From NCBI GenBank assembly GCA_014529385.2, contig CM043960.1, positions 124,220,543 to 124,284,542 of the forward strand: a DNA stretch of 64,000 nt, written 5' to 3'. Each line of letters opens with the position of its first letter. The first letter of the stretch is position 1. The DNA is from Adiantum capillus-veneris (lineage: Eukaryota > Streptophyta > Polypodiopsida > Polypodiales > Pteridaceae). The notes below the pieces were generated by a model. That model saw only the letters and a list, made by a program, of their open reading frames with translations. It was not told the DNA's origin and did not search any database. Positions 10,441 through 21,873 of the stretch are shown piece after piece. The position numbers were made by a program, and so were the translations under genes.

Positions 10441-11880
10441 AGGCTTATGGTAGAGGTCACAATTTAGAAATAAACCAAAAGGCAAAGGCTTTTGCCCACT
10501 ACATGCATTATCATGTAGACATGGGTATACACGTATGTTGCACCCATGAATATAGGCATTGACCAATAAAGATGAGATTATAAATTAATGGTCTTGATCT
10601 CCATGCACCTCTAGACCGAGGTATGCGGAGATTGGGCATGGCTAGAGAATGTGGGGTAGTTTACACTGTGTCAATGTAGAAGCTCTAGAGGGACATTTAT
10701 GCTACTCAAGGGCACCTACATAGGAATCATGTACATAGGAACTCTCATTAGATTAGAGTGCACCTTGTGGCTCTAGAGCCATAGGGTGCCAATGTAGAAG
10801 CTCTAAAGGGAATTTAGGCCACTCAAGGGCACCTAAATGGGCAGCATGGACATAGGAACTTTGATTTGATTAGAGGGCACCCTATGTACCTAGGGCCCAA
10901 AGGCTATAGATTAGTTGCTCTAGGCTTACAAAAGATGTCACAGCTTAGAAATAAACCAGAAGGCAAAGGGGTTTTACCTACTACATGCATTGTCATGTAG
11001 ACATGGGTGTGCACTTATGTCACACCCATGAATATAAGCATTGACCAATAAAGACGAGATTATAACCCGATTGTCATGACCTCCATGCACCTCTAGACCG
11101 AGGTGTGTGGGGATTGGGCATAGCCAAAAAATGTGAGGTAGTTTACACTGTGCCAATGTAGAAGCTCTAAGGGGACATTTATGCCACTCAATGGCACCTA
11201 CATGGGAACCATGTACATAAGAACTCTCATTAGATAGAGTGCACCATGTGGCCCTAGGGCCATAGGATGCCAATGTAGAATCTCTAAAGGGAATTTAGGC
11301 CACTCAAGCACACCCAAATAGGAGCCATGAACATAGGAACTTTGATTTGATTAAAGGACACCCTATGGACCTAGGGCCCAAAGGCTATAGACTAGTTAAT
11401 CTAGGCTTACAAAAGAGGTCACAACTTAGAAATAAATCAGAAGGAAAAGGGGTTTTCCCCACTACATGCATTGTCATGTAGACATGGGTGTGCACTTATG
11501 TCACACCCATAGCATTGACCAATAAAGACAAGATTATAACATGGTGGTCCTGACCTCCGTGCACCTCTAGACCGAGGCGTGCGTGGGATCGAGCATGGCT
11601 AGAGAATGTGAGGTAGTTTACACTATGCCAATGTACAACCTCCAAGGGGACATTTATGCCACTCAAAGGCACCTACATGAGAACCATGTATATATGAAAT
11701 CTCATTAGATTAGAGTGCACCATGTGGCCCTATGGCTATAGGGTGCCATTGTAGAATCTCTAAAGGGAAGTTAGTACACTCAAGTGCACCCAAATAGGCA
11801 CCATGACATAAGAACTGTGATTCGATTAGAGGGCACGCTATGGACCATGGGTCATAGAGTGTTAGTGTAGAGGCTCTAGA
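10440..11880 (+). repeat. ~480 bp tandem repeat, three units
   Basis: Units start near 10440, 10919 and 11400. The anchor 'actacatgcattgtcatgta' recurs at about 10498, 10981 and 11461, and 'ggtagtttacact' at about 10664, 11138 and 11614. Each unit holds a strong hairpin (CTCCATGCACCTC, loop, GAGG..GGAG). One part of the unit recurs inverted at 24325-24480 inside the CACTA element. No protein is evident. Confidence 0.85.
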
Positions 11881-12070
11881 GGGGAATTTAGGTCATTCAA
11901 GGGCTACTACTTTGGACCCCTATGGCCCTAGGGCCACAAGGTTCCTCTAATGTCATAACAGATCCTATGACCATAGTGCCATATGGTGGCCTAGGTATCC
12001 TTGTATAGCCATATTGTTGGCACCCTTTGGACCGAGGGCCATAGGATTTAACGTAGAGGGGACTCTATGG
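11881..12070. repeat. continuation of palindrome-rich repeat
   Basis: More GGCCCTAGGGCC-type phrases, with the near-perfect palindrome copy at about 11919-11939. Confidence 0.5.
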
Positions 12071-12112
12071 CCTAGATTTAGATGGGTGTATTGATATCCA
12101 TCTTGTCTAAAT

Positions 12113-12550
12113 ATGTCATTCTTTTTACAAAAAATGACACATAAGATAATGTCAAAGTCGGTTGATGCAACAGGCTCAACACCAAGTTCTTGGTATCTAG
12201 ATTTTCACTTACCAAATGGTGGAAGTGATGAGAAAGTCCACTTGTTCTTTCAAGATAAAGAGAAATTGTCATTCAAAGACCATAGGATTGTTAAGGAGAT
12301 AAAGAAAGATTGTTTACATCTTAAAATGTCTCCATGTCTTGGAGTAAAGCTACTCAATGGTGATACTTACTTGCTCGAGATTGTGGCCTTTGCCCAAAAC
12401 TTGGTGAAGATTGATTATGATGGAGTGACAATGTCAAAAACAAGGCGGGTTGAGCTTAAAGAGGACACTTTAAGTGAGAGCTTCATAGACTTATATGTTG
12501 AGGGCTTTAAGAAAGACACTCTGTATTTAGGTAAATTGAGCACCAGATAG
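12113..12550 (+). CDS. hypothetical protein, 145 residues
   Basis: An open frame starting MSFFLQKMTH. The first in-frame methionine and the repeat-derived sequence just upstream make the start uncertain. The protein is charged, with phrases such as YLDFHLPNGGSDEK and SFIDLYVEGFKKDTLYL; no transmembrane segment or zinc motif is seen and I recognise no family. After the stop, protein-like sequence continues in decayed form to about 13030 (KNKKQKNEDIVKSS, then GYICSPLSDVYVKYLLKQF in another frame), so it is probably part of a larger broken gene of a retroelement. The flanks are repeats on both sides. Confidence 0.3.
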   Translation: MSFFLQKMTHKIMSKSVDATGSTPSSWYLDFHLPNGGSDEKVHLFFQDKEKLSFKDHRIVKEIKKDCLHLKMSPCLGVKLLNGDTYLLEIVAFAQNLVKIDYDGVTMSKTRRVELKEDTLSESFIDLYVEGFKKDTLYLGKLSTR

Positions 12551-13263
12551 AAGAATAAGAAGCAAAAGAATGAAGACATAGTTAAATCAAGCCAAGCTAA
12601 GACTCTCAAGGAGAGTCAGACTCCCTCACTTGGAGACAATAGTAGAAATGTGGTCAAAGAAAATCTTTCAATCATACCCTTACAGACTCAAGAAGCAGGG
12701 AATGTTAGTGAACTTGCAACCCCAACAGTTGAAACCCCCTCAGTGGTAATGGTTGTGGACTTAGTCTCCTTAGCTCCGCTAGACTCTATTATATAGCCCA
12801 AAGAAAAAGATCTTGATAAAGAAGTTTTTAAACTTCCTAAATGGATACGTTGTAATTACACACTATTTTGAATTTGGTGTACAATTTACCCAATTGATTT
12901 TGGTTGAACAATGTAACCTTGCACCGGATGGCTACATATGTAGCCCATTGTCCGATGTGTATGTGAAATACCTTTTGAAACAGTTTGCAAGGCACTTTAG
13001 GCCATGCAACATACCTGATGCCATATAATCCAATTACAAAATGCCTTTACAAACAATTGAAGTGAATGGAGACAAGCTAGCAACATAGCACTATTGGATT
13101 CTCTCTCGTCAACATTCCATCATAGTGGCTATAGCTTTTTTCTGTAACAACAGCACTAAGTAGGCTTCTAGGAAAAAGTTCTACAAGTTTAGAACCACAA
13201 GGATAGCGGTAGATGCTCCCAAAGAGGTTGTTGTTCGAATATCCAAAATGGAGAACATGGAGA
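12551..13263 (+). other. decayed coding-like DNA
   Basis: Protein-like fragments in shifting frames continue the reading frame that ends at 12550. Nothing identifiable was found beyond that. Confidence 0.3.
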
Positions 13264-14232
13264 TGTTGACTTATGGGTCAACAATACGGCATAACTCAAT
13301 TTTTGTACCAAAGTCTTGTTTTTTTAGAGTTATGAAATGATGCGGATTATGGTTAAAAACATAATTTATAATGAATAGCTATTTTAATTGTAGAAGAAGG
13401 GGTGTGATGGCACTTCCAGATTGTAAACACAAAGCCATTTGACCCATTGAACTCTATTTTTTTTATTTAACCTATGGTAGCCTTAGTATATAAGGCACCT
13501 AGGCCATTTTGTAAAGAGAACTTTAATCTTAATCAAGGTATTGTGTTGCCGTCAATTGTGTGTGAGAGAGAAAGAGAGAGATAGAGAGAGAGAGAGAGAG
13601 AGCTTCATCCTAACGCTACTTCCTGTTCACTCATCACATTGAAAATCCGACTGCACCATTGCGATAGGCTCACAGAGAATTACACAACAACGTCAAGAAT
13701 TCCACATGAAATAGAGCACATGAGCTAACACATTTACAAGTTATTTGTGGTTGTAAGTGTATTAAATGATGTCTATTTTTTACCTGCAAGTAGTCGTTAG
13801 AATCGTGCGACATAAGATACACATAGGTACTCATAGATTTCAGATTTGGGCACTTGAAAATCTACTCTCTCTTCATGCATGTTTACAACAGATGGATTTA
13901 GAGTGAGAATTTTGAGTGTAGATGCTCTGAGGCAGGTGTATCCTAGTGAGGGAATGGTGTTCCTTAAGTTTCATATGATTCTGGTATGATTTGGTGAGTT
14001 TCCTTCCGTTTGTGTGTATGTAGGTTGGGTAGTGTACTTGAGAGCTGTGAGATTCTTGATTTTGGTTTAGTTGGCCTTCTTGAGTGTTGTATGTGTGGGA
14101 TGGTCGCAACCTGACAAGCTACAGAGATTTCCTTCGTGCGTCTATGGTGTCATCTGTGTCCTCAATTGACATTATGTTGATCTAGGTAGTGTTGCATACA
14201 CTTTATAAGTGGTGTGATTCGCTCCCGCAACA
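13264..14232 (+). repeat. probable LTR of a Ty3/gypsy element
   Basis: Begins TGTTGAC and ends CCGCAACA, immediately before a tRNA-Asp-type primer site. A TATA-like 'tagtatataaggc' lies at about 13473-13485 and a (GA)n stretch at 13562-13602. The 3' boundary is supported by the primer site; the 5' boundary is a guess from the TG start and a TGTTGAC/GTCAACA inverted pair. No matching second LTR was found. Confidence 0.4.
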
Positions 14233-14233
14233 T

Positions 14234-14253
14234 TGACGCCATTTCCGGGGACA
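14234..14253 (+). other. primer binding site, tRNA-Asp type (degenerate)
   Basis: The sequence 'tgacgccatttccgggga' matches, with a few changes, the complement of the plant tRNA-Asp 3' end (TGGCGCCGTTGCCGGGGA), the primer used by Athila/Tat-like gypsy elements. A better copy lies at 30639. Confidence 0.6.
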
Positions 14254-14700
14254 CAAGGACTGAAGTAGGTAATCCTACTAACACTCGTGTGATGGTTGCT
14301 TGCTTTAGTTTTTACTAAAGAGGGAATTTTTCTTGAGCGGATCTGAAAGAGGATATTCTGAGATCAAGTGGACAACCAAGAAGTATGTGTCTTGCCGAGG
14401 GTCTTTGACTAGATAGATTTAGTTAGGATTTATAATATTAGTTGTAGATTAAAGTAGTTGTTCGTGGTCAAGTGTGAGGTGATAAAAGTGTTTGCTAGTC
14501 CGTGTGGGCGGAGTGAAGTGCTTTTCTATTCACAATTGCAAAACCCCATATGATAAGTAGGAGTAGCTTTAGGTAAGTGATCTAATTCTGATCTACAGCT
14601 ATTCATCACTGATTTATTTGTTGAAGTGCTTGTTTGCATTTAAAATCTCAAAAAAGTTTGATTTTTAGGATAAAAATGCAATAAACAGGTTCTGTTGACA
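14254..14700 (+). other. retroelement leader, no recognised feature
   Basis: AT-rich untranslated-looking DNA between the primer site and the tandem repeats. Confidence 0.4.
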
Positions 14701-14759
14701 GTTTTTCATGACTGACTGATGATGTGCATATAAAAGGGCATTTGCAAGAGTTCTATGAA

Positions 14760-16330
14760 GAAAACTTAAAATTTTGCAAACTTGGATATCATGCACGTAT
14801 GATGTCACCTAGAAACCAAATTTGAAAACTCTGACTGCACTAGTGTGTTCAAAAGGGGTGTTTTACCCTAGGTACACCTTGAAACTAGAATCACAAAATC
14901 CGAGGAGAAAAAGACAAAAATTAGAAAATTGTCTTTCTTGAGCTTCAAAAGATACCAAAACTCATGAAATGGCTTAAAATCTAGTAAGGAGACCATAAAG
15001 AACACTTTGGGATTGGCTAGAGCTGAAAATTCACTAGTAGTCTTGATATACGTATAAAGATTGACCATTTATCAGTATAGGGTACTTTGACACATCGTTT
15101 TGAGCATCCTCACCAAGTTTGAACCATTTTGGACATATATCTTGAGAGAAAAGTGTGATTTTTCACTTCATGGAGGTGACAGGTAAAATTTGTGTTTTGA
15201 GAGAAGTTTTGAGCTTTAAGCTTTACTGTGATCATATATACTTCTTGCTTATGATAAGGGGGACCTAAGGTAAAGACAGTTCCAAAATTTGAGCACATAG
15301 ATATTATACACGTACGATGTCTCAAGTCAAGATCTGAAAGTCCAATTTCACTTTTGACCACACACGACGTTTGAAAATGATGATTTAAGGTTGTTTGCAA
15401 AATTTCATCTCATTTGGACACATATCTTTGAATTTCAGAAGATTTTTGCAATTCCAAGAAGGTAAAAGTGAAAAATAGTGATTTTGTGCATTTTTTGAGA
15501 TCCAAATTTTTTTGTGAGCACATATTCTTGTTGTATTCATCAAGGAGTACCTTGGGTAGAAATATAAGTGAAATTTGAGCCAAAAGACATCATACGCATA
15601 TGAGGACTTTTAGGCCAAATTTGGGTCAAATCAGACATCTGAGTATACCCTAGTATCCCAAAGCATAAAAGAAGTCTGTAGCCAAAATTTCATTACATTT
15701 GGAGTACATTTGGGCTAAAAAGTGCCAAAAGACAGAAATTGGGCAAGGTTCATGCTTGTATTGACCATAATTTGCACAAAAAGCGTTGAAATTGAATTCT
15801 AAAAGTTACTGAGAGTTTCTTACGTGATAAAGAGTCTTTGGGATAAAAATCACTCCTTCTTTTTACAAAAGACATCATACGTGTACGATGTCTCAAGTCC
15901 CAAATTAGAGGCCAGAACTTACATCTGAGCTAACGGGAGTGTTTGCCATCACAAAATAGGCCTAGAGCCCAAGTTTCATTCAATTTGCGTCACTTTTGGC
16001 TTAGCTAACCTCCAAGGGAAGTTGCAAGAACCAAACAGAAAAAGCAGTGATAGACCTAACTAAAACTGTCAAAATCACAAACTGAGACTTGAGGTTGTTA
16101 GAGTACATGAAGTCTCGAGAGTCTACAATTAAAGTTTGGAGCAAATCTGAGCACATAGACATCATATGCGTATGAAGACTCTAGGCACATGTTGAGGCCG
16201 GAGAGAAACTTCGAATAGTCAAATGACTTCCTTTTGACCTTGGAATCCTATATATCATTCCAAAACAAAATTTGGACACCTATAAGTGGACCAAAGCATG
16301 TATCTAGTGTTGACACTCTGAAAGCACAAG
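14760..16330 (+). repeat. diverged tandem repeats with palindromic core
   Basis: A core of the form GACATCATACGTGTACGATGTC (centre varies) recurs near 14784, 15041, 15300, 15586, 15872 and 16158, at intervals of about 255-290 bases. Weaker shared text such as 'atttcatctcatttggacac' lies in matching places between cores. The best copy is near 15871-15892. The array sits in the leader region downstream of an LTR and primer site. No coding frame is supported. Confidence 0.7.
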
Positions 16331-17142
16331 AATTGAACTATAGGAAGATTGAATGCGATAGAAGACTACTTTGGCCATAACTTGAGCTCCCAATATGCCC
16401 TTGTTGTGCACTTTCCTTTGGGAATGATATCTTTCATTATCTCTTGTGTAGCTTGATATGTCAATCTTTGGTGATCAAGTTTATGAGACCATAAGTTGTG
16501 AGTTGTGTTATAATTTGATGGTGTACACTCTACTTTGCTTCTCCAACTCTCTCTGTTTTTTTTTAGCAATGTACTTGAGTCCACTCTAGGGTTGTGCATG
16601 ATGCTCAATTCTTTCCACCTTCCCTAGAAGCATGTTGGGTATGTTGTGGATTGATCACATTGTGTCCAAGTATCTTTGTTGCGTCCTAGCCGCATCTTAG
16701 CTAGGTGGTGTCCCCCTCCCTTGTTTGTTTCTCTCTCATGTATCATATTATGGATCACACACTTGAGGTGATGAGGGATCTAGGTAGGGGTGGTGTTGAG
16801 GCCACCCCTCCCTACTTGTGATTTTCGGCCATCATTACCATTTTTGCCCCCATTGAGGACCAAAATCAATACCTTCAATTTACAAGACTGATGGTTGCCA
16901 TACATGATGGATGTTTGGTTGGATGATGATTGGTTGCAAGAATTTTCTAATTGGACTATAGAGGAAGAAGAGGTGCATGCTAAGCTCTGAAGAATTTGAT
17001 TGAAACTCTTCTTCCTGGTTGCTCTATAGTAAGCATTCAAGAACTAGTGAACCCTAGATCTTCTCACCAACCCAACTCAACTCCCCATTGAGGCCAAGGC
17101 ACAAAAGATCAAGAAGGAGTCCAAGTTGCTTAAATTGCCATC
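16331..17142. other. no recognised feature
   Basis: Mixed AT-rich DNA with no convincing coding frame or repeat. It probably continues the leader or internal part of the decayed gypsy-type element. Confidence 0.4.
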
Positions 17143-17345
17143 ATGGTCCACACTAATCCCATGAGTGTATCCCAAAATGACGAAGGGGCAGCCATATTCT
17201 CCTTTGACATCCGCACAAGCATAGTCACATCATTAGGTTTTCACATTGTATCGGGCCTCTCTACACTTAGACCTACACCTCCACCTCCTTCACCTACACC
17301 CACAACTAGTCTTTGCAACTTGAGGAAGCTGCTCCAAACACGTGG

Positions 17346-17445
<100 letters not shown>

Positions 17446-17539
17446 AAAAAGAAGCAAGAGTGTTTCTTTCTCGACAATCGCCACATCTTCAAGACAAAAG
17501 GGTAAATCATTCAAAAAAAAAAAAATCTCATTCTCATCT

Positions 17540-18312
17540 CATGAGCAAGGATTTAGAGATAGCATCATGGATTCTACATCATCCACCGAGTGAAGTGGTA
17601 GAGCTAGTCATTGACAAGGTCTTTGACATGGGGTTTGCTCAACGAGAAGGAAAAACCCTCCACATTCAAGGAGTGCTACTTTTGGGCCAAGGCTACGACA
17701 AAGACTTTGCAGCATGCTATATATTGGTCCAACTGGGATTTATACAAGTGGTAAAAATCACCACCTATCTTATCACAACTCATTATGCATTAGATGGAAC
17801 TCTTTTTTGTAGGAAGGTGAAATTGCTAAAGGAGAGATAGTTTAGGCTCTTTCAAGAAATTTCAAGAGGGGCAATCCTAGAGCTGGAAGATAAAGATGAA
17901 CTTGTCTTGTGGTACTACCAATTTGACCTTGACTATGAAGAGCTCTGCACCTCCGGCTATAATCTTCCATCACAAAAGAAGAAGCCATTTCATGTTATCA
18001 TGTGATGGAACACAAAGGGAAGACAAGATGAAGAACAAAAGGGGTTCAATCAAGAGGAAGCGTAAGCCACGAGGAAAAACTGGCATTTCAGATTTCACAA
18101 TTTGAGTCTATAGAATCTTGTGAGTGATGTTTCTATACAAGGCCTGAAGATTCCTAAGGGGGAGAGCTACCCAACTATCTTAAAAAGACCATGTCTCATG
18201 TCCATGAGAGCAAAGCAATATTTGAACACAAAAATTCTCAAGATGCAAGGTAGAAAGGGCAAGGAGATTCTATGCAACACGAAGGCTGATACTAAGCAAC
18301 AAGAGATGGACC
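17540..18312 (+). pseudogene. retroelement gag/protease-like debris
   Basis: Broken protein-like frames. The last (from 18120) includes LKIPKGESYPTILKRPCLMS followed by MRAKQYLNTKIL. This resembles the segment after the retropepsin domain of gypsy polyproteins, where a LGRPWL phrase is typical. The evidence is a single short motif, so the family call is tentative. The copia-like LTR at 18317 cuts it off. Confidence 0.3.
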
Positions 18313-18316
18313 TAGG

Positions 18317-18786
18317 TGTTGGGAATGGGGTCGTGCTAGCTAGGGTGGATGAAACAAAAATAGAGTGCAAGTGTGTGACTATGTGTGTAGGCAATATTAT
18401 CACTCAAGTGAATTAGGTTCCAAGATAGAATTAGCTTGGACTCATAAACACAATCTTGAGTATTGACTTAGCTTAGCCCAGACTCACCATAGACAAGCAT
18501 GTAGTGCAAACTTGAAATGTGTTGTTTATTCATGAAAGTGAGCTTTAAGTAGCTCTATAGCTTGACTCCATTACATGTGGGATAATTCCTTCTCTTCCCT
18601 CCTTCACTCTGATTTTAGGACAAAGCTCACACTTCACAATCCTCTCCTTGAGGTTTGGACTAAGACAAAACATTGAAGATGCAATATCCACACAGGATGA
18701 TAAGTTGTTATCCACACACGATGGTAATATCCACACAGGCTGACAAAATCCACACAGGATGATAATATCCACACAAGAAAATAACA
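18317..18786 (-). repeat. 3' LTR of gag-only copia-like element
   Basis: On the minus strand it begins TGTTATTTTC right after a polypurine tract (GCAGGGGAGGAT) and ends CCCAACA. The 3' end matches the partial LTR at 29884-30036. A small internal tandem array of 'atccacacaggatgata' units occupies 18690-18776. Confidence 0.7.
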
Positions 18787-18817
18787 ATCCTCCCCTGCAA
18801 GTAGAAAGGCTGTATCT

Positions 18818-19591
18818 TCAAAGTATGTCGTCATAAAAGACAAGGTTGTTCTTGCCTTCGTCTTCTTCTTTGTCCTCGACCATGTGAGCCGATCCTTTGT
18901 TAGGTTTCTTTTCTTTGTAGCTTCTGTTGTTGCTTCTACCACAGCTAATTTCTCCTCTTCTACTACCTCCATTTGAGTAGCATTGAGAAGGAGCGTGTGC
19001 CTTCTTACCGCATGTGTTGTAAGGTTTGTTTGTGTAGCAGTCTTTCGCTACGTGTCCCATTCTTCCACATTCATAACTTTCTTCCAGTTGATGATGTCGA
19101 TGGGAATATCTTCCCCGTGAGGATGTTGTGACAAAAGCCCCTCCTCATGATGTTAATGAATCTTTCTACTTTCTTTCTTCTGCTTGGATTGAGTTGATGA
19201 CATCTTGGAAAGGTGGAGCCGGTTCTTTTTCTTCAAGAATTATGACTAAGTGGTCATACAAAGGTGGAAGTGCAGTTAATAGTATGGCCACTTTGTCGTC
19301 TTCTGGTACTTTGACCTGGATGTAAGTGAGCTACGTGACAATTCTCTTAAGCCTATTTACTAGGCTCACAATGTCCTCCCCTTCAATCATACTGATCTTG
19401 TAAAGTTGTCTTTTGAGACCAACTTTACTTCTTCTGGCCCTGGCTCCAAAGTTGCTTTTTAGGACATGCCAGGCTTCATGTGCATGCTTACATTCGTCTA
19501 TGAAATGTACATAGTTGTCATGCAAGGAGGTGATGATAATTCCTACTGCTTGTTCGTCTTTAGCCAAATTTTATGCACTTTCTATGAGTGT
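18818..19591 (-). pseudogene. copia-type gag, C-terminal two thirds
   Basis: Minus-strand frame with LAKDEQAVGIIITSL, HEAWHVLKSNFG and LKRQLYKISMIEGEDI, the UBN2-type capsid domain of Ty1/copia gag. After an in-frame TAG near 19331 it continues with VPEDDKVAILLTALPPLYDH. Further on, a zinc-knuckle region reads ECGRMGHVAKDC and NTCGKKAHAPSQC; the first Cys of the first knuckle is replaced by Ser. The N-terminal part lies at 28415-28579, beyond the CACTA insertion. Gag would package element RNA. Confidence 0.75.
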
Positions 19592-19990
19592 CACTACAAC
19601 ACGTCGCACGAATACCGGCGCGTGTACCGACGGGATTGAGTTTATTTTTAAAATGAACTAAGTCGCTATACACGTCGGTATCCACCTCGGAATCAACACG
19701 CTTATATACGCGTCGATATATTATGTGTCGGTATAAATGCTTGCATACGCGTCGGTATAAGCGCTGAAATACGCGCACAAATAAGCTATTATATAAGCGT
19801 CGGTATGAAACCTATGAATAGACGATTATATACGCGTTGGTATGTTCGTCTAAATACGCGCTGGAAATTATAGGTCGATTCCAACGCATATATCAACGCA
19901 TATAGCAGCGCCTATACCGACACAAACAACAGCGCCTATACCGACGCATAGACAGACGTATATAGAAGCGCCTATACCGACGCCAAAACC
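19592..19990. repeat. CACTA left terminus and subterminal repeats
   Basis: About ten copies of CGTCGGTATA or its reverse TATACCGACG. Those before about 19860 point mainly one way and those after 19905 the other, making an inverted arrangement. Such arrays bind the TNPA-type protein in En/Spm. The same motif lies at the right end (28190-28275). Confidence 0.85.
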
Positions 19991-20003
19991 TGCAAATTTT
20001 TTT

Positions 20004-20280
20004 GGGCAGAGAGGGTTGGCTGTTGCTGTTGCATATACTGCAGCAAAAGAAACCAACCCTCTCTGCCCAAAGGAAGAGTGCAAAAGCAACCGCACTCCAC
20101 CTTTTCGATTTTTGGACAGAGTGAAGTATTGAATGCTGCCGCATGTGCTGCAGCAGCAAAAAACAACACTCTCTAAAAGGAGAAGTGCAAAATCAATTGC
20201 ACTCCACTTATGTGCAGAGAGAGTTAGTTGCTACTGCTACATGTACTGAAGCAGCATAAACCAACTCTCACTACTCAAAA
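20004..20280. repeat. three tandem hairpin-forming units
   Basis: Unit one has perfect 16 base arms, GGGCAGAGAGGGTTGG (20004-20019) and its complement (20053-20068), and its loop pairs further (TTGCTG with CAGCAA). Units two (about 20108-20178) and three (about 20213-20275) are diverged copies with imperfect arms (e.g. GAGAGAGTTAGTTG against CAACTCTC). Spacing is roughly 105 bases, and each unit is followed by a 'gagtgcaaaa' phrase. No coding function is evident. Confidence 0.8.
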
Positions 20281-20359
20281 GAGGAGTGCAAAAATACGAC
20301 AATCCACCACTCTGTTTCTCGCTAAAGAGCGAATTCAAGAACTGTTGATCAAGTACTTA

Positions 20360-20575
20360 TTCAACATTACATAAGCATAAGTATAAAACAATAAGCATAA
20401 CCAAGTCTTTGTCAACCATAAGCATAAAACAATAAGCATAACCAAATCTTTGTCAACCATAAGCATAAAACAATAAGCACAACCAAATCTTTGTTAACCA
20501 TAAGCATAAAAAAATAAGCATAACCATAACCATAAGCATAACCAAATCTTTGTCAATCCTAAACCATAAGCATAA
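20360..20575. repeat. 41 bp tandem repeat, about five copies
   Basis: Units of the type 'ccataagcataaaacaataa' followed by 'gcataaccaaatctttgtca' repeat every 41 bases. The last copies are degraded. It lies downstream of the minus-strand transposase genes. Confidence 0.85.
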
Positions 20576-20862
20576 CAAAACTGAATTGCACCAACAATCG
20601 GGGAAGTCCGTCTACGACAATTCATACCATAACTTCATTTACCAATCCAAAACCATATCATAAATTGATTACAAACACTTGAGCAAGAAGAATTTTCATG
20701 ACTTCATTACATAACTCAATCCATATATAATCACAACATAAATCCATCTATCTGATAACCGACCATGAAAAGATAACAAAAAGTAAAAACATGTAACTAT
20801 AAGTGTAAATGTCAGTATATATACAATCATGAATATACACAAAACTAGCTACCAATACAAAT
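20576..20862. other. AT-rich DNA, no recognised feature
   Basis: Probably the 3' flank of the minus-strand CACTA genes; nothing specific is seen. Confidence 0.4.
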
Positions 20863-21812
20863 CTATGAACTCTGTCCCTCAAGGCAAGGCCTCCCAGTCG
20901 CGACGGCCTCTCCCTCCTCCGCTAGCTGTGTCAAAAGAGCTACAAGCCCATGCTTGTAGCCATACTTCTCCTCTCCACGTGTAGGAGGACGCTTCATTGC
21001 AAGTTCCTGCAAAACCAAACACTTAACAATAAATAAATATGAAAATAACACATATACATTTAGTTAATCAAACGTTTTTATGATACTTACAAACTTGTAG
21101 CGAAGCGTGTCGTATCCTCCACTCCCAAGGTGTGATGATCCAACAGAATCTAAACATGCTCTGGCTGCCTCTCTCTGCTGCGGAATCGCTCAGGATGCTC
21201 TGTCAGCTCTCTACCAATCGCTGTCCACTCCTCTGCGTCCAACCATGCCGGCTTCGGCTCATTGTTCCTGAATTTGACTCTAGCCTCTGATCGATGATGT
21301 GACATGGTGCTAATCGCCATGCCCAAGATCTAGTCATTCGAGACTTTATCGTACCCCTCTGCCGGCATGTACTCCCTATGAATGGCCTCAACGATGTATT
21401 TTTTCTTCTCCTGATCCTGAGCATCCCAATGCTCCATCATAGAATGGCCAAATTGCACTGTGAAAAGCTGTCGTATCCTCTGTCGCATGGCCTTTCCGGT
21501 TGTATCCATGACCACAGCTCCGTCTCTGGTCGTATACACCTTGCTAGGATCATGCTCATGTGATCCCCAAGGTGTACGTGGTGTGCTCGCTGGTGAACTG
21601 TCTACTAAAGAGAGCGGTGGACGCGCTCTCGGTGGTGTGGAAGCATTGGTAGCATTGTCACCATAACAACCACCGCCTCCAGAAGAGACACCTGAACGGC
21701 GCCTAGACCGTCTCGAAGAAGACCGGACACTCCTCGGTGTAACTGGTACACTCGTCGGAGGTGTAGTGCCGATCGGACTCGGGGGCACACTAGTAAAGGG
21801 GGTAGGAGGCAC
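20863..21812 (-). pseudogene. CACTA second gene, plant transposase (TNPA-like/Transposase_24) type
   Basis: The N-terminal part is Ser/Pro/Arg-rich (SSSRRSRRRSGVSSGGGG). A domain follows with YTTRDGAVVMDTTGKAMRQR and an EAIHREYMPAEGYDKV segment, then HHRSEARVKFRNNEPKPAWL. An apparent intron (21007-21090, GTAAGT...GCAG) joins GGYDTLRYKF to ELAMKRPPTRGEE, and the frame ends at QSS (stop 20865-20863). Layout and phrases fit the plant transposase domain of CACTA elements that binds subterminal repeats. A stop near 21330 and a shift near 21180 break it. The start is unclear: no ATG is at 21812, and it may be spliced to upstream sequence. Confidence 0.6.
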
Positions 21813-21873
21813 ACTAGTCCTAGGTGTAGGACCACATATACTAGGTCTAGAGGTGCCTACACCCCAAAGAGCC

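Noticed and set aside
10440-11880. CRISPR-like or other spaced repeat array
   Set aside because: Plant nuclear context, units of ~480 bases in direct tandem, and no short repeat with unique spacers.
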